64,000 nt of DNA from Trichomonas vaginalis G3 (taxonomy: Eukaryota > Parabasalia > Trichomonadida > Trichomonadidae), in contig NC_067205.1 in assembly GCF_026262505.1 (NCBI RefSeq), forward strand, positions 24,681,693 to 24,745,692, read 5' to 3'. Positions 34,375 through 42,675 of the stretch are shown here, in pieces. The notes under the pieces are model-generated. The model ran no database searches. It was not told the DNA's origin and saw nothing but the letters and a program-made list of their open reading frames with translations. Every line of letters starts with the position of its first letter. Position 1 is the first letter of the stretch. The position numbers and the translations under genes are program-made.

Positions 34375-35151
34375 ATGTTGTTCTATTTGCAAAGTACAGA
34401 CCCAAACGAATACGGGACAGTAAAGCTACAAACAAACTTAGGTCTACAGAATGAGGCGCTTGCATTCAGAATGGTTGACTTCAATACTATCGCTTCATTC
34501 GTTATAACAGATGAAACAGATTTCATGGAGATTGAAATAGATGGAAAGAAGCACGAAATAAGATTTCACAATAATGTAGAATATAAGATGGAAACATTAG
34601 CTGGAGTGTTAAATGCTCTCATAAATACTACAATAAACAAGGATAACGAAGAAAACTTAATGAATGTTAAACTTATTGCAGGAGTTTTGAAGTTCAGTTA
34701 TGCGAAGGAGTTTAAGATAACACGAATGAGTCATAGAGTACAACTTCTTTTGGGTGCATACCATATGACATTTCCTTTGAAAAGTGTTGACAAAACGATT
34801 GAGATGAAATCTGTTCCATACGTATGTTATGGTAATTGTTTATACATTGAGTCTAAAATAGCTAATGTCACAGGCATTTCAGGAGTTAATAGTAAAGGTT
34901 CAGTAGAATATAAATCCTTCTGTTATGCAGTCAATTCAATGTTCATTCCAAACGTTCCTGTCATAGCAACTCATTTAGGTAAATGGGTTCGCATTAGTCC
35001 TCATAATTTGAAAGACATGCAATTCAGACTTGTTGACTTTCAAGGAGAGCCTGTAGAACTGAAGGCACCAGTGCGAATGACTGTTGAAGTTGACTTTTTA
35101 GAAAATATTAAATGCAACAGCTTACAAGAGAACTCAGAGCTAAAAATATAA
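34375..35151 (+). CDS. Polinton A penton protein, copy 2
   Basis: Identical in type to 2756-3532: 258 residues starting MLFYLQSTDPNEYG, with the LVDFQGEPVEL C-terminal strand typical of Polinton minor capsid proteins. The upstream in-frame ATG at 34342 lies inside the divergent fibre gene, so 34375 is preferred. It looks whole. Its 3' end overlaps the next gene by 40 bp. Confidence 0.72.
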   Translation: MLFYLQSTDPNEYGTVKLQTNLGLQNEALAFRMVDFNTIASFVITDETDFMEIEIDGKKHEIRFHNNVEYKMETLAGVLNALINTTINKDNEENLMNVKLIAGVLKFSYAKEFKITRMSHRVQLLLGAYHMTFPLKSVDKTIEMKSVPYVCYGNCLYIESKIANVTGISGVNSKGSVEYKSFCYAVNSMFIPNVPVIATHLGKWVRISPHNLKDMQFRLVDFQGEPVELKAPVRMTVEVDFLENIKCNSLQENSELKI

Positions 35152-35354
35152 AGTATGAATGTTATGTATTAGGTCATGAACTTTGGTTGTTGCTGTTTGA
35201 TGAAACAAATGAATTAGTTATGTCAGTCAAGAGAACAGAAAAATATTGTGTTAGTGAAAACTGCACCAAGTCAATAAGATTAGGTTTGCATTATGAAGAT
35301 GAGTTCGATACTGTTGAAGAAGTTTTGGATAGATATTACAAATTGCTAACTTGA
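35112..35354 (+). CDS. Polinton A 80-residue protein
   Basis: Starts MQQLTRELRAKNIKYECY. A hydrophobic LWLLLFDE segment is followed by a basic, Cys-containing part and an acidic end. It overlaps the penton 3' end by 40 bp in another frame, the sort of packing seen in viral genomes. Paired hairpins follow its stop. Function unknown. Confidence 0.6.
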   Translation: MQQLTRELRAKNIKYECYVLGHELWLLLFDETNELVMSVKRTEKYCVSENCTKSIRLGLHYEDEFDTVEEVLDRYYKLLT

Positions 35355-35370
35355 AATTTTTTTGACTGAC

Positions 35371-35403
35371 GGCGCAAAGCGCCAAGATGGGCTCAAAGAG
35401 CCC
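35371..35403. terminator. Paired GC hairpins, copy 2
   Basis: GGCGC-AAA-GCGCC (35371-35383) and GGGCTC-AAA-GAGCCC (35389-35403) lie between convergent gene ends at 35354 and 35415. They are the inverted counterpart of 2506-2538. Confidence 0.6.
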
Positions 35404-35414
35404 TCCTGACTGCT

Positions 35415-36029
35415 TTAATTTACTAAAACATATTTCAAACAAAGCTTATAGTCAGTAGATAGTTTTGTATACTCGTTCGAATATTTATACTTAAACTCAA
35501 CTCCTGTAGTTCCTGGTGTTTCAATGATGCGGATGTTACCTATTTTCATGAATAGTGGAGTTTGACCACAGCATTCGATTTCAGGGTCGAGATAGTCAAT
35601 GACACATTGTTTCCCTGTTATTCGTGAGATAACATTTTCAAGGTCCTCCTTTGTTAGAATTATTTGGTTCTTGCTTATAAGATTTGTCAAAAGCTTCTTA
35701 TCGTCTTTGAGTAAAATTGTTTGGTATAACTGAAGAAGGTAATGGTCTACGTTATCTGAAGGATTTGTTTGAACATTTGTGTAAGGATTGTCGTTGGCTT
35801 CTCTTGAAAGAATTTGGTCCAGTGGTGGATACTCTAACTTAACATCTGATGTAGCGTTAGCGTTTGAAGCTGAGTTTAAATTCACGGATTTCAGCTCTGG
35901 TTCTGGTTCTTTCAAACACTCTGAACTATAGTTCTTTATGACAATATTGTTTGTCGTTCGTGAGTCAACATTTGATGTTGGTTCAATTGGAACATTAACG
36001 GCACCAGCTAAGATGGATTTGCTTCTCAT
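35415..36029 (-). CDS. Polinton A CCG-family protein, whole
   Basis: 204 residues: a basic N-terminus (MRSKSILAGAV), a Pro/Glu/Asn-rich middle, then a C-terminal domain from about residue 115 with ITGKQCVIDYL, PEIECCGQTPL, a KYKYS stretch and LKYVLVN. The family B member at 57583-58161 shares the Cys-Cys-Gly turn and the end. The role is unknown. Because it is conserved across two Polinton types next to capsid genes, a virion or packaging role is plausible but unproven. Confidence 0.65.
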   Translation of the reverse strand: MRSKSILAGAVNVPIEPTSNVDSRTTNNIVIKNYSSECLKEPEPELKSVNLNSASNANATSDVKLEYPPLDQILSREANDNPYTNVQTNPSDNVDHYLLQLYQTILLKDDKKLLTNLISKNQIILTKEDLENVISRITGKQCVIDYLDPEIECCGQTPLFMKIGNIRIIETPGTTGVEFKYKYSNEYTKLSTDYKLCLKYVLVN

Positions 36030-36054
36030 TTCATATAGAATAAAAACCTTTTAT
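36030..36054. promoter_or_regulatory. 25-bp bidirectional promoter
   Basis: It separates the CCG-family start (36029, minus) from the small protein start (36055, plus). AGAATAAA lies at 36037-36044, 7 nt from the first start and 10 nt from the second. TCATT/TCATA initiator-like motifs lie alongside. Confidence 0.55.
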
Positions 36055-36456
36055 ATGTATGAAATGAACAATATACTCGACAAGGGTTTGAATGTAAAGC
36101 TAACGAATGAAAATATTGTTGAATTCACTGAGACAGGTGCTGTGTATAAAGATGTAGAACTACTGAACAAAAGAGCTAAGGGAAGAAGCAGGAACATGAA
36201 CAAAGGGTGGAAGCCTATAAAAATTTATGTCAATGATGGCTCAGGAGGTTCAAACATAAAGTATGCAGAAAGTTATAGAGTTTATGCTCTCAAAGGTGAA
36301 AAGCCTTCATTTAAGAACAGCTATTCTAACGCATATCCTCAAAAGCTAACGGATGGGGAAGTGGATGATATGAATGACAGCAAAAATATTAACAGAAATG
36401 GCGACAGAGATGCATGGAATTTGTTTACCATCAGTCAATTGAAGGTTAAACTTTAA
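36055..36456 (+). CDS. Polinton A small protein, 133 residues
   Basis: Starts MYEMNNILDKGLNVKL, with an acidic first half, a central KPIKIYVNDGSGGSN and the end LFTISQLKVKL. It overlaps the convergent ATPase gene by 4 bp at the stops. The gene in the same place in family B (57248-57564) has a similar size and context. Function unknown. Confidence 0.6.
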   Translation: MYEMNNILDKGLNVKLTNENIVEFTETGAVYKDVELLNKRAKGRSRNMNKGWKPIKIYVNDGSGGSNIKYAESYRVYALKGEKPSFKNSYSNAYPQKLTDGEVDDMNDSKNINRNGDRDAWNLFTISQLKVKL

Positions 36457-37337
36457 AACAATGTTGGTCGTTCCCATGGAATATTTTTGACTTTAATGGT
36501 ATTAGTCATGATATGAATCTCAAGGTATGAACGAGGAGAGATGAGAGACTTATATGCTTCCCAAATTTCTTCAAAAGGTAATGTTATACCTGACTGTTTC
36601 CAAATGAGTTCAATGTCATAGCGTGAGAAACCTTGAAAGATAACGAAGTCAGTTATGAGACGTTTTATGTTTAAAGCTAAAAACCTCCATGTTTGCATAA
36701 GTATTGCTACAGTTAAATGGTAATGTCTGACTTTAGTAATGATGTTAGCTAATGGTGAGTCTGGTTTTGACACTAAACCTTTTCCAGCGAAGTCGTCACA
36801 AACGAGCAGAGTGTTTGAAGGATACTTTTTGAAGGGGTATTTTGAAAGTTTTGACAGAATGTAGTTTGTAAGTCGTTTCATATCGTAAACTCCTGAGTAT
36901 TGACGTAAGTGGTGTTTGTCAATAATTCTTTCCATCTCCTCAGAAGTCTTTTGCATTCCTGACTGTATAAATTCAACGATGGCATAATATTTCTCTTACG
37001 TCGAATGTAACGTTGAAGAAATTCAATGAGTTCACTGTCTGGAACTTTAACGACAGAGGCTTGAACTTTTGACATAAATGTTTTCGCTGTTGAGTCCATA
37101 GAGTCTGAAGTTGCTGATATAATGATTTGGTCATAATATGAGTCATTTCCTAAACGTTCTGTTATGAGTATATGACGAATGATTAAATGTCTTTACCTGA
37201 CCCATCTTTCCACAATAGAAATAAACGCCATTTGAACAGAACTCATAGTCCTTACTGAAAGGAAGAATGAGAGAAGAGTTAAGTTTGTCTGTAGTTTCAT
37301 TCATGTCTTCATCTACGTCATGTATTAAATGCTTCAT
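36453..37337 (-). pseudogene. Polinton A packaging ATPase, copy 2
   Basis: Same A32/FtsK-type ATPase as 572-1456, with the Walker B LLVCDDF, the VRHYHLTVAILMQTW sensor-type strand and the C-terminal FSRYDIELIW region. It would package DNA into capsids. Its start is 16 bp from the divergent capsid-type gene. It looks broken about once or twice. Confidence 0.82.
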
Positions 37338-37353
37338 TTTATCTCCATTAAAA
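37338..37353. promoter_or_regulatory. 16-bp bidirectional promoter, ATPase/capsid-type gene
   Basis: TTTATCTCCATTAAAA is all that separates the two start codons. Read toward the ATPase it ends GGAGATAAA next to the ATG, just as GAGAATAAA abuts the penton ATG. Toward the plus gene the TTTATCT box ends 9-10 nt before the ATG and a TCATT at 37334-37338 lies 18 nt before it. Confidence 0.55.
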
Positions 37354-38235
37354 ATGCAAGTCAGAAATATTCAGAACATAGCACCGAGTCTAACTGACAA
37401 GAGTATAAAGATATACTATGAACATGTTATGATGAAACCAACCAAAATTCAAGAAAGTCAGTATACTTATGAATATCCAAGACACTGGGTAGAGTATGTA
37501 GGAGGTGAGAAAGCTATTGAAATCAGACAGGTTCGAAGTATTCCAGCAGGAAGAACAATATTATTGAAGAACTTTAATGTTTTGAGGTATAATGATGAAA
37601 CAAAGAAGCAAGATAGTTTTCCTGTTGCTGTGTATGTGAACTTAGATACAGGAGATGACATGAAAGTTTTTAACACAAAGCTTCAAACGGTAGTGAGAGA
37701 ACAACTGACTGCGGAAGGACATCCATTACCTTCAGAAGTTACCATAGCATATAATTTTGAAACAAACTCAATAGATTTTAAAGTCATCTCTGCAAAGAAG
37801 TCAGGTTTTACATTTAATGAAGCAGATGTATATTCGAATGAAAACTTCAAAGCTATTGCATGGTTAGATAATGACGATTGCTTTAAGAAAATATTTAAAT
37901 ACAGTGACTCAACGATGTCAATAGATGACCTTCGTGGAATGTTACCATCGACTTTTACAGTAGAAGGTTCAGCAGGATTGCTTACAAGATTGTCAATTGG
38001 TGGTATTTGGTCTCGTGAAAACATTGTTATAAAATCCAGTATAAGTGAATTTGCTGAAGAATCTATATTATGTCTTTCAAACTATATGTATTCGCCGCCA
38101 AAGCATTATAGTATAACAAACTTTGTCAGTAAGTTTAACATAAGACTTGTCGAACCTTCTTCAATGAAAGATGTTGTGCTACCCAAAGATGGAAAGGATG
38201 GACTCATTATTGAGATGATTTTAATAGCATATTAA
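37354..38235 (+). CDS. Polinton A capsid-type protein, 293 residues
   Basis: Starts MQVRNIQNIAPSLTDKSIKI, rich in predicted beta strands, and ends RLVEPSSMKDVVLP plus a DGKDG turn and IIEMILIAY. That C-terminal pattern is like the last strands of Polinton jelly-roll proteins, so a second minor capsid protein is possible; I cannot prove the fold. An upstream in-frame ATG at 37267 lies within the divergent ATPase, so 37354 is preferred. It looks whole. Its stop touches the next ATG. Confidence 0.55.
   Translation: MQVRNIQNIAPSLTDKSIKIYYEHVMMKPTKIQESQYTYEYPRHWVEYVGGEKAIEIRQVRSIPAGRTILLKNFNVLRYNDETKKQDSFPVAVYVNLDTGDDMKVFNTKLQTVVREQLTAEGHPLPSEVTIAYNFETNSIDFKVISAKKSGFTFNEADVYSNENFKAIAWLDNDDCFKKIFKYSDSTMSIDDLRGMLPSTFTVEGSAGLLTRLSIGGIWSRENIVIKSSISEFAEESILCLSNYMYSPPKHYSITNFVSKFNIRLVEPSSMKDVVLPKDGKDGLIIEMILIAY
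38212..38226 (+). promoter_or_regulatory. Motif GAGATGATTTTAATA, copy 1
   Basis: This 15-mer lies 9 nt before the ATG at 38236, inside the coding end of the upstream gene. An identical 15-mer lies 8 nt before the ATG at 38461, in a different reading frame of another gene. Confidence 0.5.
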
Positions 38236-38460
38236 ATGAGCTTGTTCTTGAAGGTCATTCATGATGAAATAACTGTTGTAGAAGATGTTAGCAATTGTTC
38301 AGACATTTTGAAGCGTATAGATGAGATAAGAAAGAAGTTAGATAGACCGCAAAGTGGTGAGGGCGAAGCCCGTGAGAACGCTTATGTTTCATTGACTTTC
38401 TCCAGTAACGAGAACTTTTATGAGATAATATTGAAGAGAGATGATTTTAATATGGTGTAA
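38236..38460 (+). CDS. Polinton A 74-residue protein
   Basis: The ATG directly follows the stop of the previous gene (TAA-ATG) and its own stop directly precedes the next ATG. The sequence starts MSLFLKVIHDEITVVED and ends YEIILKRDDFNMV. It contains a GGGC-GAA-GCCC hairpin at 38361-38371 within the coding region. No family is recognised. Confidence 0.55.
   Translation: MSLFLKVIHDEITVVEDVSNCSDILKRIDEIRKKLDRPQSGEGEARENAYVSLTFSSNENFYEIILKRDDFNMV
38438..38452 (+). promoter_or_regulatory. Motif GAGATGATTTTAATA, copy 2
   Basis: Second exact copy of the 15-mer, 8 nt before the next gene's ATG. Because the two copies encode different residues, shared protein sequence cannot explain the match. Confidence 0.5.
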
Positions 38461-38988
38461 ATGGTAGCTTGGGCAGCTTTAGGCGCAATGGGAACAAAAG
38501 CATTAGCATTTGGAGCAAAAGCACTTGGAGCTTATGACGCAGTAAATAAAATGAGTGGAGGAAGGGTTTCAAAGACATTAAATGCAAATAAAGGAAAGAT
38601 TGGAGGCTGGGTTGCAAAGAAGTTAAGATTAAATAAAATAGGGCTCATAAATAAAGCATCCAATTTGGTTGCGACTGAGTCAGAAAATGCTTTAGGAAAG
38701 GACGATGAGTTTGCAAAACACGCAAAAGACTTTAATGACCAGATGAAAGGTGAAACAATGCATTTAAATAGATTCGATGGAACTAAAGAAAATGTTTCTT
38801 CTCCACCAGTAGTTCTTCCGTATGGTCCCTATGGAATGTATGGAAACCCTTACGAAAGACCATTTGACCCATTGACTGGTGGAAGTAATTGGTATCATTA
38901 CGGCCGAAGAAGAAAGACAGTCAAGTTGGAGACAGACGTGAAGAAAGCAACTAAAAAGAAACCAAGGAAGAGAGTTATAAAGCAATGA
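38461..38988 (+). CDS. Polinton A basic protein with Gly/Ala-rich N-terminus
   Basis: 175 residues. The first 40 are Gly/Ala-rich and amphipathic (MVAWAALGAMGTKALAFGAK), the middle is helical and charged, then comes a YGPYGMYGNPYERPF stretch, and the end is strongly basic (KKATKKKPRKRVIKQ). A membrane-active or DNA-binding virion protein, like small core or lytic proteins of adenovirus-type viruses, is a possible analogy only. It looks whole. Confidence 0.5.
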   Translation: MVAWAALGAMGTKALAFGAKALGAYDAVNKMSGGRVSKTLNANKGKIGGWVAKKLRLNKIGLINKASNLVATESENALGKDDEFAKHAKDFNDQMKGETMHLNRFDGTKENVSSPPVVLPYGPYGMYGNPYERPFDPLTGGSNWYHYGRRRKTVKLETDVKKATKKKPRKRVIKQ

Positions 38989-38998
38989 ATTCAACAGG

Positions 38999-39044
38999 GT
39001 GAAAAAAGAGGTGAAAAAACAGGTGAGATCTCACCACTTCACCT
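38999..39044. promoter_or_regulatory. Palindromic intergenic element, copy c
   Basis: GTGAAAAAAGAGGTGAAAAA is followed by GGTGAGATCTCACC and CTTCACCT, just after the stop at 38988. It is nearly the same as 29871-29914. The placement after a gene end suggests a 3' signal. Confidence 0.55.
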
Positions 39045-39156
39045 AAATTTATTTTTGTGCTATGTTTTCACACGTGTGAGGGTGGTGATATCATTAATTT
39101 TTAAGTTTATTTTTTATTTTATTTTTTATTTTATTTTTTATTTTATTTTTATATAA

Positions 39157-39441
39157 ATGACAGAACAAAAGCAACTCATACAAATCGAAAAATATAACAA
39201 ACATACATTTAAACATTTATTCTTCCTTCCTGAGTATAACATGTTCTTTACACTTCATCCTAGACCAGTAGATTATACACTGACTGTTTATAAAGATTGT
39301 CATGGTAGTTTTATAAAAACTTATGATGATGAAGGTAAGTTAACAAGACTATGCATTTCAAAACTTGAGAAACTTTATGACTTCAAGTATGACTACAATA
39401 GAGTTAACATTGACGATGAAGATATAGAAGAAAATTTATGA
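39157..39441 (+). CDS. Polinton A 94-residue protein
   Basis: Starts MTEQKQLIQIEKYNKHTFKH, with aromatic-rich FFLPEYNMFFTLHP and an acidic end. It is preceded by a long (TTTTATTTTA)-like tract at 39103-39150, the A/T-tract upstream pattern seen at other Polinton starts. It is the last recognisable family A gene on this side. No family is recognised. Confidence 0.5.
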   Translation: MTEQKQLIQIEKYNKHTFKHLFFLPEYNMFFTLHPRPVDYTLTVYKDCHGSFIKTYDDEGKLTRLCISKLEKLYDFKYDYNRVNIDDEDIEENL

Positions 39442-39630
39442 GAATGTTTATTTTTTCATTAGTGAAGTCGTTAGTGAAAATGTTAGTGAGGTGAAGTGGT
39501 TGGCGGCTTTGTAAATATTTAAGGTTAAGTTAATGTTGTCGTTTGTGTTGTAAAATATACGTTAACGGTTTTGTAAAGTGTCAAATTCACATATAATGGG
39601 TAAGGTGGAACACAGTGCCACAGTACCCAA
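39442..39630. other. Junction between Polinton A and host-side DNA
   Basis: No gene is seen. The stretch has GTTAGTGAG-type repeats near 39450-39495 and a small imperfect inverted repeat (TGGGTA 39597-39602 with TACCCA 39624-39629). The right end of the Polinton must lie here or just to the right, but I found no terminal inverted repeat partner. Confidence 0.4.
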
Positions 39631-39873
39631 CTAACCCATACTAACTGTCATACCACACCCTGACTGACCTTTTGTCCATGAACGACAAGTAGCAGTGCGC
39701 ATGATTGCGCGTGCTACTGTCGTCTTTGAAATTGAGTAAACATTCCGTATTTGTTGATAAGACTCGCCATTTACTCTTCGATAGAGTAAATCGAGTTGCA
39801 TCTGGGTCAATAGCCCAAGATTTTTATAGTTTTCTAATTCTGCAAACTCGGGAATTCGTGTTCTTGGTTGCAT
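39631..39873 (-). pseudogene. Helix-turn-helix fragment, probably of a DNA transposon
   Basis: 80 residues starting MQPRTRIPEFAELENY. The core LLYRRVNGESYQQIRNVYSI followed by SKTTVARAIMRT reads as a helix-turn-helix with a clear recognition helix, and a Gly/Cys-containing end follows. It looks like the N-terminal DNA-binding part of a transposase-type multicopy family. No catalytic part follows, so it is truncated. Family unnamed. Confidence 0.45.
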
Positions 39874-40376
39874 TTTTTTTTAAACGGGAACTTCACAAAT
39901 TTGGTTCATGGCCATAAAAACTCATTCAATTTTTCTGAGATTTTTTTTCGTCACTCACTCAAAACGCAGAGGACCATTCTTCTCAAAATTGAATTATTTT
40001 CTCAAATATTGAGTGAGTAAAATGGGCACGTTGTGTAAATTGATTCAAAATTTTTTATTGGTACACGACCTTTGAAATTGGTCTCGGGCTATTCAACCTA
40101 CGGTAGGTCAATTGAGGGGAATGAAATTGTGATAAAACGATGAATCTCTTTCAAAATCCACCCATTTTAATTTTTCAATTTTTAATGATAATTTTACTTT
40201 ATTCATAGTGATTTACCGTAACCGATTTTTGAACGATGCTCATTCAAATGTCATATAAAATATTTTTAATAAATTACATTGAGATTATAATCATCTATAA
40301 ATCTGTATCATATGGTTTGGTCTTTCTCATTGAAAAAAATTTGATCTCAAAATAGAAAGAACAACAAACTAATTTG
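39874..40376. other. Intergenic region before the transporter
   Basis: AT-rich with no gene. It holds a 10-bp inverted repeat, ACTCACTCAA (39953-39962) with TTGAGTGAGT (40009-40018). A TCATT initiator-like motif at 40327-40331 would give a 48-nt leader for the transporter, longer than usual for trichomonads. Confidence 0.5.
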
Positions 40377-41435
40377 ATGAAGTGCACAGTATTATCAAGT
40401 ATAGTTTTTGTTGTAGCCGCTATTCTTTATGGAGCTAGCTACGCTTTTGTTGCGAAAGGATTGAAGTACTTCTCCGCAGGATTATTCCAGACTTTTAGAA
40501 TGCTTTTCGGTTTTATTTTCACTGTCGGATTACTTATTGTTAGATATATTATTAATAAAGATGGCGTTTACAGACAAATCGTCAAGGCACATTTTACAAG
40601 CGGAGTAATGCCAATTGTTTGGATGCTGATTGACGGGCTTCTAAACTTAGGTACTCCTCACTGTTTAATTGCTGTTGCACAAAAGTGGGTATCTTCAGCC
40701 GATGTCCAACTTATGCTTCCAATATCTACTGGCGCAGGAGCAATTTTAGCTCATTTTGTACTTTCCGATGAACCCTTTACATGGTGGAAACTTTGGTCAA
40801 TTCTTGCATCAATTGCCGGTGTTGCATTATGTGGCGTACCATCATTTAGACATGCAGAATCAACTGGTGCATCCATTAAGCAAATGTGTCTTGGGTATTT
40901 TTTAGTTTTCATATCCGTTATTATGTTTGGTATTGCCCCAGTATTTTACAAATGGAAGTGCCCTAATTCAGATGTCACTACAGGTGTCGCGATCCAACTA
41001 TTTGCGTCAGTACTTTGGAATGCTATTTGGATGCTTTGCTTTGATGGCCCAAAGAATATAACCCAAATGGTAAATGATGCCCCTCCAATTGCATGGCTGT
41101 GGCCAGTTATGGTTGGCGTTTTGGTATCAGGTGTTGCCGTTCAATGTCTTCTTTACTTAGTTACTGCTTTGGGCTCATTTGGAACTAACTTAGTTCCATT
41201 TGGTCAATTAATCACTGGTGTCATTGTTGGCGTTGCATTCCTTCATGAATGGGATGCTTATAAGAAATGGGAAATTGGAATTTGCTGTGTTGGAATTTTA
41301 TTCATTATTTTGTCACTCGCTTTTGGATTTGTTCAACCTAAAGCCAAAAACAATGAAGAAGAAGAGGAAAAGGGAGAAACTGAGCACAGGAATGAAGAAG
41401 AAGATGAAAATGATGAGCAACTTGCCGAACTTTAA
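40377..41435 (+). CDS. Multi-pass transporter of the drug/metabolite (EamA/SLC35-like) type
   Basis: 352 residues with about ten hydrophobic segments, starting with SIVFVVAAILYGASYAFVAK, in two similar halves, as in drug/metabolite or SLC35-type transporters. The C-terminus is a cytosolic acidic tail (EEEEEKGETEHRNEEEDEND). The substrate cannot be told from sequence. ATG 40377 is the first true ATG; the in-frame TTG just before it is not a likely eukaryotic start. It is a host gene by composition and lack of viral context. The gene is intact and intronless. Confidence 0.75.
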   Translation: MKCTVLSSIVFVVAAILYGASYAFVAKGLKYFSAGLFQTFRMLFGFIFTVGLLIVRYIINKDGVYRQIVKAHFTSGVMPIVWMLIDGLLNLGTPHCLIAVAQKWVSSADVQLMLPISTGAGAILAHFVLSDEPFTWWKLWSILASIAGVALCGVPSFRHAESTGASIKQMCLGYFLVFISVIMFGIAPVFYKWKCPNSDVTTGVAIQLFASVLWNAIWMLCFDGPKNITQMVNDAPPIAWLWPVMVGVLVSGVAVQCLLYLVTALGSFGTNLVPFGQLITGVIVGVAFLHEWDAYKKWEIGICCVGILFIILSLAFGFVQPKAKNNEEEEEKGETEHRNEEEDENDEQLAEL

Positions 41436-42660
41436 GTCCGGCTTATTCTTTATTTTAAAACACATAAGTCTTGTCTTGTTATTTTTCAGCAAAATAATAA
41501 AAAATTGAAGTAAAATAAAAAATAATGTATCGATTCTTGACTTACTGCAGATAGTTATATGGGAAGATTATTACATATGAATTCGGATTAAATAGTTCAT
41601 ATTATCCATCTAAAAATTTAAAATAAATACTCAAATATGAAATCATAAACACTAAATTACAAATATTATTCTACATTTGTAAATATAATGGGATGTTCCA
41701 TATTGTTGTACAATTCATGTTAAATCTAGAAAAAAAAGAATACCACAACTCTAAATAAGATGTTTCTTTCGATTAAATCTAGTTGGTTGTGATTTTCTAT
41801 GGTCATTCTTCAAATGGTTGATATTAATAATTCAAATATGAAAAAAATAAATTTGGCAAATTCGAGAAAACCAGTGAAAAAGATTAATTTAGAAAATGAT
41901 TGTCTTGGGTCTTCTTATGTTTGAGTATGCATTGTTAGAATCACTTTTTAGGGAACTGTTACTTAACCCATTATATAAATTTTCTTCAGTTTCAATATAT
42001 AGAATCTATTGAAAAGTGTTTTACGTCAAAACAGTCAATGTTAATACTCATTCTATTTTTATTAATTAGAGAAATATTTATCGCTCAATCATTTTGCTGA
42101 ACCACTTATAAAACTGACACATTTCTGAATGAATTCAATGTGAATAAATTGAATGGACTTTCAGGAGCATTCATAATAACTTTATCAAATAATTAATTTT
42201 TGTAGTATCAAATATAGATTAAAATAAAATAAATATTCATTTGAAAAAGAAAAGTGATTACAAAAGATTGTCAATTAAATCTGTTGCAATAATGATATAG
42301 AAATGTATTCATAAGATACCAGAAGACTATCACACTGAAAACGTTTTCAACGTAAAATATGCCATTGAATTTTTTTTACTTCTTTGAAAACAGTTATCAT
42401 ATTTATACATACTACAATCAATTTGTACTAAAATAATTTTTATTTTAAGTTTAAACTCAAAATCTCATTGATTTTTTGCAAAGTATTCATTGAATTATTT
42501 TGTTATGATATTTTCCCCAAAATAGTTAAATTGTGGTTTTCTATATGATAAGTAACATTTTGTATCGAAATATTCTTGTATAAAATTTACATTTATTGAA
42601 AAAAATGAAAAGAATGATAGCCGCCGATTTTTAAAAGAGTTCATTCAAATTAAATGAGCA
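41436..42660. other. Host intergenic region, 1.2 kb
   Basis: Very AT-rich. No open frame, hairpin or repeat worth naming was seen. Confidence 0.6.
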
Positions 42661-42665
42661 TCATT
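42661..42665 (+). promoter_or_regulatory. Initiator (Inr) of the Myb gene
   Basis: TCATT fits the trichomonad initiator TCA-Py-(T/A). With A at 42663 as +1, the leader would be 13 nt to ATG 42676, within the usual short range. Confidence 0.7.
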
Positions 42666-42675
42666 ATAATTTTTA

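Larger units (their letters stand above)
26131..39441. mobile_element. Polinton/Maverick family A, copy 2
   Basis: This is the second copy, inverted relative to copy 1. From left it holds hairpins, decayed small genes, a KilA-N gene, more small genes, integrase, fibre, penton, an 80-residue gene, CCG protein, small protein, ATPase, capsid-type protein and three more small genes. Positions about 30198-37909 match 7715-1. Ends are approximate, as I found no clear terminal inverted repeats. Major capsid and polymerase genes are not seen, so the element is probably partial. The left third looks broken many times (ten or more), while the right two-thirds has few breaks. Confidence 0.85.

Noticed and set aside
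39597-39629. Inverted repeat TGGGTA/TACCCA as the Polinton terminal repeat.
   Set aside because: Short, local, and with no partner at the other end of the element.
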